From: CAZPMT01 sp964587655
GTDB lineage: Bacteria; Hydrogenedentota; Hydrogenedentia; Hydrogenedentales; SLHB01
Direction: 5' to 3'
NCBI GenBank assembly: GCA_964587655.1
Contig: CAZPMT010000098.1
Span: 1 to 20,631 of the forward strand
DNA length: 20,631 nucleotides
The notes beneath the pieces were generated by a model. It saw only the letters and a program-made list of their open reading frames with translations, had not been told where the DNA came from and did no database searches. The position numbers were made by a program, and so were the translations under genes. This document shows, one piece after another, positions 15,126 through 20,631 of this stretch (positions within the stretch are counted from its first letter, which is position 1; each line of letters starts with the position of its first letter).

Positions 15126-17957
15126 ATGAGATCATATGCGTCCACGACGTGGGCCGAAAGGCTCGACTGTGAAATCCGTTTTGATGCGCTGACGCGTCAG
15201 TTGTACGCTACCGACGCTTCGATTTACCAAATCGAGCCTCTCGCGGTCGCGTTTCCACGTTCGCCGCGGCAGGCGGCCGAGGTCATCCGCGCCGCGATCG
15301 ACGCAGGGATCGCGGTGACCCCGCGCGGCGCTGGAACCGGACTTGCCGGGGGCACCGTCGGCGCGGGACTCATTGTCGATCTGGCTCGACACGCCCAATG
15401 GATCTCGGACCTCGACCGCGAACGTTGCACGGTTCGCGTCGGCGCCGGAGTCGTTCTCGATCAGTTGAATGAGTATCTTAAACCCTATGACCTCTGCTTC
15501 GGGCCGGACGTGGCCACGAGTTCGCGCGCTACGCTCGGCGGCATGATCGCCAACAATTCGAGCGGGGCTCGCGCCCCGATCTATGGCACGACCATCGACC
15601 ACGTCGCGGCTCTTGAAGTGGTCACCGCGGACGGCGCGATTGCGCACGTTCATGCGGGCGGCGACGCGCTGCCGGAATTCCGTTCCGCCGTCGATGCGCT
15701 CGTCGCGCGCCGCGCGGAGCTGATACGCGAACGCTTCCCGGGCACGCTGATAAAACGTTGGCCGGCTTACGCGCTCGACGACTGCCTCCGTTTCCCAGGC
15801 GACCTAACAAAGATCATCACGGGCAGTGAGGGCACGCTCGCGGCTGTCGTCTCTGCGGAACTCAGGCTTGTGCGTCCGCCAAAGCGGAAGGGCTTGGGCC
15901 TGATCTTCTTTGCGACGGTCGACGACGCCATGCAAGCCACCGTGGCCATCCTGGACCTCAAGCCCGCGGCCATCGAACACGTGGACCAGGTGCTGTTCGA
16001 TCAAACCAAGGGGCAACTCGAGTTCCGCGCCACGCGCGATTTCCTCGAACTCGACGCCAAGCCCTGCGGCGCCTTCCTCATCGTCGAGTTCTATGATGAC
16101 GTTGACGACCGCCTGGATATGCTGTCGAAGCGCGGCCTCGGGCTGCGTTTCAAAGCCACGACCGATCCCGCTGAGATGCTCCAAGTCTGGGCGCTCCGCA
16201 AGCGCGGGCTCTCCCTGTTGAGCGGGTGCAAAGGGCCGGCCAAACCCATTGCGGGCGTCGAGGACGTCGCCGTGCCGCCCGAACGTCTCCCGGACTACGT
16301 GGCCGCGTGCCGTGGCGTCGCGACGCCGCTGGGCCTCAAGATGTCGTTCTACGGCCACGCGGCATCGGGACTCCTCCACGTTCGGCCCGTTGTCGACCTT
16401 CATCGCGCGGACAGCATCGCGCGGTTCCGCAAGCTCGCCGAGGAGATCTCGCGCGTCACGAGGGAATTCAAGGGATCGCTGACGGGCGAACACGGCGTCG
16501 GGATTGCGCGCGCTGAATTCATGGTCGAGCATTTAGGCCCCGAGTTGATCCAACTCATGCGCGAGATCAAGGCCGTATTCGATCCCAAAGGGCTGATGAA
16601 TCCCGGCAAAGTGTTTCCCAGCGATCTCCACCGCATCGATTCGCATCTGCGCTGGGGCGACGGATACGCCATACCCACGCCGTTCGAACCGGCGCTCGCG
16701 TTTGCATCGAAGGACGAATCATTCGTCGCCAACCTCGAGCAGTGCAATGGCTGCGGCGACTGCCGCAAAGCGCCGCCGACGATGTGCCCCACGTTTATCG
16801 CCACAGGCGACGAGATCATGTCCACGCGCGGCCGCGCGAACGCGATACGGGCGGTCCTTGACGGACGGATCACCGACAGCGACGATCCCTTGACGTCCGA
16901 AGCCCTTGAAATCGCGCTGAGCAACTGTCTCTCGTGCAAGGCATGCAAGAAGGAGTGCCCTTCAAACGTCGATCTCGCCCTGCTCAAGGCGGAGTTGCTC
17001 TATGCCCGGCGTCGGCGTTGCGGCGTCGGCCTTCTCGAACGCCTCGTGAGCCGCTTCGACCTCTTGGGCCGGCTCGGCTGCACGGCGCCCGCTCTGTCGA
17101 ACGCGCTCCTGCAAACGGGTTGGGTCCGGCAGGTCATGGAGAAGACGATAGGCATCACGGCGAAACGTCCTCTCCCCCGTTATGCAGCAAAGAGGTTCGA
17201 TCATTGGTTCGCGCAACGCAACGGACACCGTGGCGGAACGCGCGCGCGCGTGATTCTCTGGGACGACTGCTCGGTGCGGTACCACGAACCCGATATCGGC
17301 ATCGCGGCGGTGAAGGTCCTCGAGGCCGCCGGGTTCGACGTTGTATTGCCCGAGGGGAGCCGCTGCTGCGGGCGTCCCGCCTTCAGCGTGGGGCGGCTAG
17401 ACGTGGCCCGCCGTTTCGGACAACACAACGTGGCACTCTTGGCATTCCAACCCGAGAACACACCGATAGTCTTTCTCGAGCCCTCCTGCTATTCGATGTT
17501 CGCGGGCGACTACCGCGAGATGAGCATCCCCGGCGCGGAACGAGTCGCCGCGCGCTGCACCTTGTTCGAGCAATTCCTCCACGACCTCTTCGAGCGGAAA
17601 CCCGATGCGCTGCGATTCTCATCCGAGGCCATACGTATAGCGATTCACGGACACTGTCACGCGAAAGCACTTACGGACGCGCGAGTGATGCCGAGATTGG
17701 CGGAACGCATCCCGAACAGCACGGTCGAGATGCTCGACACGGGCTGTTGCGGCATGGCGGGGTCCTTCGGGGCTCTGCGCGAGAAGTACGATCTATCCCT
17801 GGCCGTCGCCGCTCCGATGATGGAGAAGATCAACGCGCTCGATCCGGCGACGCGCCTCGTCGCCTCGGGCACAAGCTGCCGCCAGCAGATCAGCCACCTA
17901 ACGAAGTTCCGGCCGCTGCACATGGCCGAGCTTCTTGCGGAATCTCTCGGAAGTTGA
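15126..17957 (+). CDS. FAD-linked oxidase fused to Fe-S/CCG subunit (D-lactate or 2-hydroxyacid dehydrogenase)
   Basis: This 943-residue protein combines GlcD-like and GlcF-like halves, as in D-lactate dehydrogenases and YdiJ-type 2-hydroxyglutarate dehydrogenases. The FAD domain shows PRGAGTGLAGG (from residue 66) and PDVATSSRATLGGMIANN. The FAD-oxidase C domain ends with TGEHGVGIARAEF and MNPGKVFP. Two 4Fe-4S binding motifs follow: Cys540, 543, 546, 554 and Cys601, 604, 607, 611. Two cysteine-rich CCG repeats come last, with RCCGRP at 747-748 and TGCCGM at 874-875. It probably passes electrons from a D-2-hydroxyacid to the respiratory chain at the membrane face. The ATG at 15126 has only a weak ribosome site (GAGG 13 nt upstream). 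A terminator-like hairpin precedes it. The exact substrate is unknown. Confidence 0.92.
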   Translation: MRSYASTTWAERLDCEIRFDALTRQLYATDASIYQIEPLAVAFPRSPRQAAEVIRAAIDAGIAVTPRGAGTGLAGGTVGAGLIVDLARHAQWISDLDRERCTVRVGAGVVLDQLNEYLKPYDLCFGPDVATSSRATLGGMIANNSSGARAPIYGTTIDHVAALEVVTADGAIAHVHAGGDALPEFRSAVDALVARRAELIRERFPGTLIKRWPAYALDDCLRFPGDLTKIITGSEGTLAAVVSAELRLVRPPKRKGLGLIFFATVDDAMQATVAILDLKPAAIEHVDQVLFDQTKGQLEFRATRDFLELDAKPCGAFLIVEFYDDVDDRLDMLSKRGLGLRFKATTDPAEMLQVWALRKRGLSLLSGCKGPAKPIAGVEDVAVPPERLPDYVAACRGVATPLGLKMSFYGHAASGLLHVRPVVDLHRADSIARFRKLAEEISRVTREFKGSLTGEHGVGIARAEFMVEHLGPELIQLMREIKAVFDPKGLMNPGKVFPSDLHRIDSHLRWGDGYAIPTPFEPALAFASKDESFVANLEQCNGCGDCRKAPPTMCPTFIATGDEIMSTRGRANAIRAVLDGRITDSDDPLTSEALEIALSNCLSCKACKKECPSNVDLALLKAELLYARRRRCGVGLLERLVSRFDLLGRLGCTAPALSNALLQTGWVRQVMEKTIGITAKRPLPRYAAKRFDHWFAQRNGHRGGTRARVILWDDCSVRYHEPDIGIAAVKVLEAAGFDVVLPEGSRCCGRPAFSVGRLDVARRFGQHNVALLAFQPENTPIVFLEPSCYSMFAGDYREMSIPGAERVAARCTLFEQFLHDLFERKPDALRFSSEAIRIAIHGHCHAKALTDARVMPRLAERIPNSTVEMLDTGCCGMAGSFGALREKYDLSLAVAAPMMEKINALDPATRLVASGTSCRQQISHLTKFRPLHMAELLAESLGS

Positions 17958-18411
17958 TTGAGGGGCAAGCTAGTGTCTTGAACGAGTGATTCGTTTATAG
18001 CCCCGGTCATTCTTGTCCAAATCAGTCGCCTAAAGACCAACGCAGAGGAACGCCTTCGGTCTCTGCTGCTCAATTCTGAGACCTCAAAGTCGAGGGCTGG
18101 CTTGAAGCCGTACTGAGGAAAACCCGCCGTACGGAATTTTGGAGAGGGAGGAGGAAACGTGGGCAGGGACTGGCCACCGTTTGCCACGAAGCCCGAAAGG
18201 GCGGATACATCGGAAGTGGCTGCCCTAAACATCTACGCGCCTCCTCTCTACTCGGCGTTGATCCTTGGGCGGCTGATTTGGACAGGACTGAAAGATGGGA
18301 TTGTTCTCATCCTGGATTGTGACCCGCTGGCGGAGTAATAATAGGAGTCATCGGAAACAACGCCATTCTGGTATTCTTTAGCAAGCTCTTAGTTAATGTG
18401 GAGGACGCGCC
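17958..18411. other. 454-nt non-coding gap with intron-like remnant
   Basis: No convincing gene is visible. A small hairpin (GCAGAG at 18042-18047 against CTCTGC at 18061-18066) precedes the group II domain V-like sequence at 18104-18140. The GA-rich tract 18140-18157 and a GCCC/GGGC hairpin near 18191-18202 follow. The last 20 nt carry the ribosome site GGAGG for the sensor gene. Confidence 0.5.
18104..18140 (+). ncRNA. Degenerate group II intron domain V-like hairpin
   Basis: The sequence contains the catalytic AGC triad in AAGCCGTAC, an A-rich loop (GGAAAACC), and CGTACGG closing the lower stem. CCGTAC (18108-18113) pairs perfectly with GTACGG (18129-18134). This matches the layout of group II intron domain V. 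The triad G faces A rather than U, the upper stem is imperfect, and no reverse transcriptase or 5' domains are present. It is most likely a decayed 3' intron fragment. The assignment rests on recalled consensus, not a covariance model. Confidence 0.45.
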
Positions 18412-20631
18412 ATGCACGCAAAGCCTGACGCTGCACGTGAGCAGCACCGGGATCGTTTTTCTCTACGGATGCTGGTCTTTTCGCTTGCCGTCGTCCTTGG
18501 CGCTGGGGCTGTGTTCGCCTATCGGGAATGCCGCAATGAAGATGAGCGCTTGCGCGCGGTGTTTCAGGCGCATGCACGCACTGCGACGCTTGTCGTGAGT
18601 CCTCGGCGGATAGTAAACCTGAGCGGTTCCGCCGCTGACCTAAACACGCCGGATTACATGCGACTCAAGGAACAATTGATGTTGATCAGTTCCGGGGAGC
18701 CGCGATGTCACTCTCTTCGCATCCTTGGGATGCGCGGGACCGAGGTTTTCTCCTTCGTGGATTCCGAAGCGCCGGATTCCAAGGATTACTTTCCTCCGGG
18801 ACAGACATATGCGGGGATTCCTGAAACTGTGCGGCGCGCGTTCACCGGCGTGCAGGCCGTGACAGGTCTGTATTCCGATCACTGGGGCACCTGGATTACG
18901 GCCGTGACTCCGATCACGTCTATAGGAACGCAAGATGTGGTGGCGGTCCTCTGCATGGATGACGACGCGCAGGACTGGGCGGGTCACGTGGCCAAGCATG
19001 GCGCGCCGGCGGTCTTGGTCACTTTGTTTTTTGCGATGACGTTGGTGTTCTTCTTCGTGTTGCTGCGCCGTTCGGACAATGCCACGCGGCGCATTGCTGC
19101 TTCCGAAGAGGCGCGGCGACGCAGCGAAGTCGAACTGCAATGCATTTTGGATACGACCGCCGACGGCATTCTAGCCGTTGACAGCCACGGCAAGGTAATC
19201 AAAGCGAATCAGCATTTTGCCGATCTGTGGCGCATTCCCCAAGCAGTCCTGGATACCGGGGATGATCAGATCCTGTTGAATCGTGTCTTGGAGCAGTTGT
19301 CCGACCCGGCGGCGTTTCTGCAGAAGGTACAGGCGCTTTACGGCACGGACGAGAAGGGCATGGACACGCTGGCCTTCAAGGATGGCCGGGTTCTTGAACG
19401 CTATTCCGCCCCGCTAATAATGGAGGGTTCTCTAGTTGGCCGGGTGTGGTCCTTCCGCGACGTTACCGAGCGAAAGCGGGCCGAGGAGGCGCTGCGGCAA
19501 AGCGAAGAAAAATACCGGGCCTTGATCGAGACGACCAACACCGGATTCGTAATTGTGGATGCCCACGGCAAAGTCATCGACGCCAACCAGGATTATGTCA
19601 GGCTCACGGGCCATGACGCGCTGGAGGAGATTCTCGGCCGGAGCGTTGTGGAATGGACTGCCCCCTACGATCTGGAGCGAAATGCCCACGAAGTGAAGAA
19701 GTGTGCCGCGCAGGGTTTTGTCAGAAACCTGGAAATCGACTACGTGAACCGCGGTGGACAGATCCCCCCGATCGAAATCAATGCAACGGTCGTGGGCAGC
19801 GGAGGCTCCGTCAGGATCTTGGCACTGTGTCGCGACATCACCGAGCGCAAGCGGGCCGAGGAGGAGATAAGACGGACTGCGGAAGAGTGGCAAACGACCT
19901 TTGATTCTATTGCGGACATGGTTTCGATTCAGAGTGCAGACTTCAATCTGGTCAGGGTGAATAGGGCTTACGCAAGCGCCTTTGGGATGAAACCCGAAGC
20001 GTTGGTCGGGAAAAAGTGCTACGAGATTGTGCATGGGACAGCGCGTCCCGTCGCAGAGTGTCCCCACGGGCGAACCTTAAGGACGGGAGAAGCCGCTCGG
20101 GGAGAGATATTGGATCCACGTCTTGGAATCTGTCTCGAAGTGTCCACCTCGCCCGTTTTCAACGCGGCTGGCGAGATCGCAGGTTCCATCCATATCGCCA
20201 AGGACATCACCGAGCGCAAGCGGGCCGAGGAGGAGCTGAGAACCGTCCGGGATCATATTGCCAATATTGTTAACGCGATCGGAGATCCGGTATTCGTCAA
20301 GGACAACCAGCACCGTCTGGTCCTGGTCAACGATGCCCAATGCGCGCTCGTGGGGCGCGCTCGCGCCGATCTTGTTGGGAAAACCGATGCCGACCTTTTC
20401 CCGCGGGAACAGACGGATGTGTTCTGGAAGATGGACGATCAGGTTCTGAGCACCGGCTGTGAGAACATCAACGAAGAGGTCATCACAGGTGCGCGTGCGG
20501 GAGAGAATCGCACGATTGTCACGCGGAAGACGCTATATGTGGATCCGGCGGGAAATCGGTTCGTTGTCGGTGTGATTCGCGACGTCACTGAGCGCAAGCG
20601 GGCTGAGGAGGCGCGGCGGGAGAGCGAGGAG
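18412..20631 (+). CDS. Membrane sensor with four tandem PAS domains, 3' end outside window
   Basis: The frame is open for 740 codons from 18412 to the window end and has no stop. The ATG has GGAGG seven bases upstream. TM1 is at about residues 17-37. An extracytoplasmic sensor region (about 38-198, with RLKEQLMLISS, FSFVDSEAPDSKDYFPPGQ and WGTWITAVTPI) follows, then TM2 (about 199-222). Four PAS/PAC modules then end with near-identical DVTERKRAEE-type linkers at residues 350, 475, 598 and 724. The output domain (histidine kinase, diguanylate cyclase or other) lies beyond the window. The linker sequence recurs at DNA level at 19459, 19834, 20203 and 20581. The protein senses an external signal plus cytoplasmic cues, but its ligand and target are unknown. 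Confidence 0.88.
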   Translation, partial: MHAKPDAAREQHRDRFSLRMLVFSLAVVLGAGAVFAYRECRNEDERLRAVFQAHARTATLVVSPRRIVNLSGSAADLNTPDYMRLKEQLMLISSGEPRCHSLRILGMRGTEVFSFVDSEAPDSKDYFPPGQTYAGIPETVRRAFTGVQAVTGLYSDHWGTWITAVTPITSIGTQDVVAVLCMDDDAQDWAGHVAKHGAPAVLVTLFFAMTLVFFFVLLRRSDNATRRIAASEEARRRSEVELQCILDTTADGILAVDSHGKVIKANQHFADLWRIPQAVLDTGDDQILLNRVLEQLSDPAAFLQKVQALYGTDEKGMDTLAFKDGRVLERYSAPLIMEGSLVGRVWSFRDVTERKRAEEALRQSEEKYRALIETTNTGFVIVDAHGKVIDANQDYVRLTGHDALEEILGRSVVEWTAPYDLERNAHEVKKCAAQGFVRNLEIDYVNRGGQIPPIEINATVVGSGGSVRILALCRDITERKRAEEEIRRTAEEWQTTFDSIADMVSIQSADFNLVRVNRAYASAFGMKPEALVGKKCYEIVHGTARPVAECPHGRTLRTGEAARGEILDPRLGICLEVSTSPVFNAAGEIAGSIHIAKDITERKRAEEELRTVRDHIANIVNAIGDPVFVKDNQHRLVLVNDAQCALVGRARADLVGKTDADLFPREQTDVFWKMDDQVLSTGCENINEEVITGARAGENRTIVTRKTLYVDPAGNRFVVGVIRDVTERKRAEEARRESEE
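19459..20613 (+). repeat. Four intragenic PAS-linker repeats
   Basis: A 33-nt segment encoding D(I/V)TERKRAEE(A/E) occurs at 19459, 19834, 20203 and 20581, with spacings of 375, 369 and 378 nt, all multiples of three. The copies at 19834 and 20203 are identical over 33 nt. They mark PAS-PAC module ends and predicted coiled-coil connectors, and they could recombine to gain or lose whole modules in frame. Confidence 0.85.

Noticed and set aside
18398..18598. Short plus-strand open frame at the sensor gene start
   Set aside because: It is out of frame with the well-supported sensor gene that starts at 18412 with a GGAGG site.

Overview
This is a GC-rich bacterial chromosome segment of about 20.6 kb with densely packed genes. 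It resembles a Planctomycetota, Hydrogenedentota or PVC-like genome. The evidence is a DUF1598-like secreted lipoprotein, a Gfo/Idh/MocA oxidoreductase beside a secreted alpha-galactosidase-type glycosidase, an FGGY sugar kinase, a GlcD-GlcF fusion oxidase and a large multi-PAS sensor. No rRNA or tRNA is visible, so the phylum is an inference from gene content.

Layout. Positions 1-312 have no gene but hold several inverted repeats. Positions 313-3071 (minus) carry a two-gene operon of exported proteins that share a C-terminal tail; the downstream member looks like DUF1598. Positions 3352-6978 (plus) carry a Gfo/Idh/MocA dehydrogenase and a secreted clan GH-D glycosidase, separated by a 165-bp element with perfect 40-bp inverted arms made of hexamer repeats. 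Positions 7062-8627 hold a small unknown protein (minus) and a zinc M15 peptidase (plus). Positions 8637-11272 (minus) are an overlapping pair of class III aminotransferase-fold genes. The first keeps the PLP lysine; the second has glutamate there and an altered phosphate-binding loop. Positions 11452-11941 are a BrnT-type toxin and its antitoxin. An FGGY kinase (minus, TTG start) and an aldo/keto-reductase-like barrel protein (plus) diverge around 13.5-13.75 kb. HicA/HicB follow at 14660-15061, then a strong terminator-like hairpin. A 943-residue FAD/Fe-S oxidase fills 15126-17957. The next 454-nt gap contains a degraded group II intron domain V-like hairpin. A membrane sensor with four PAS modules starts at 18412 and runs off the window.

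How the parts may work together (inference). The secreted glycosidase releases sugars, the Gfo/Idh/MocA enzyme and FGGY kinase process them, and the FAD/Fe-S oxidase could oxidise a 2-hydroxyacid such as lactate. The toxin-antitoxin pairs, hairpin element and intron remnant sit between metabolic blocks, as expected of accessory insertions. The two most interesting signals are the active/degenerate aminotransferase pair, which suggests an obligate heteromer, and the hexamer-built 40-bp inverted repeat in front of the glycosidase gene.
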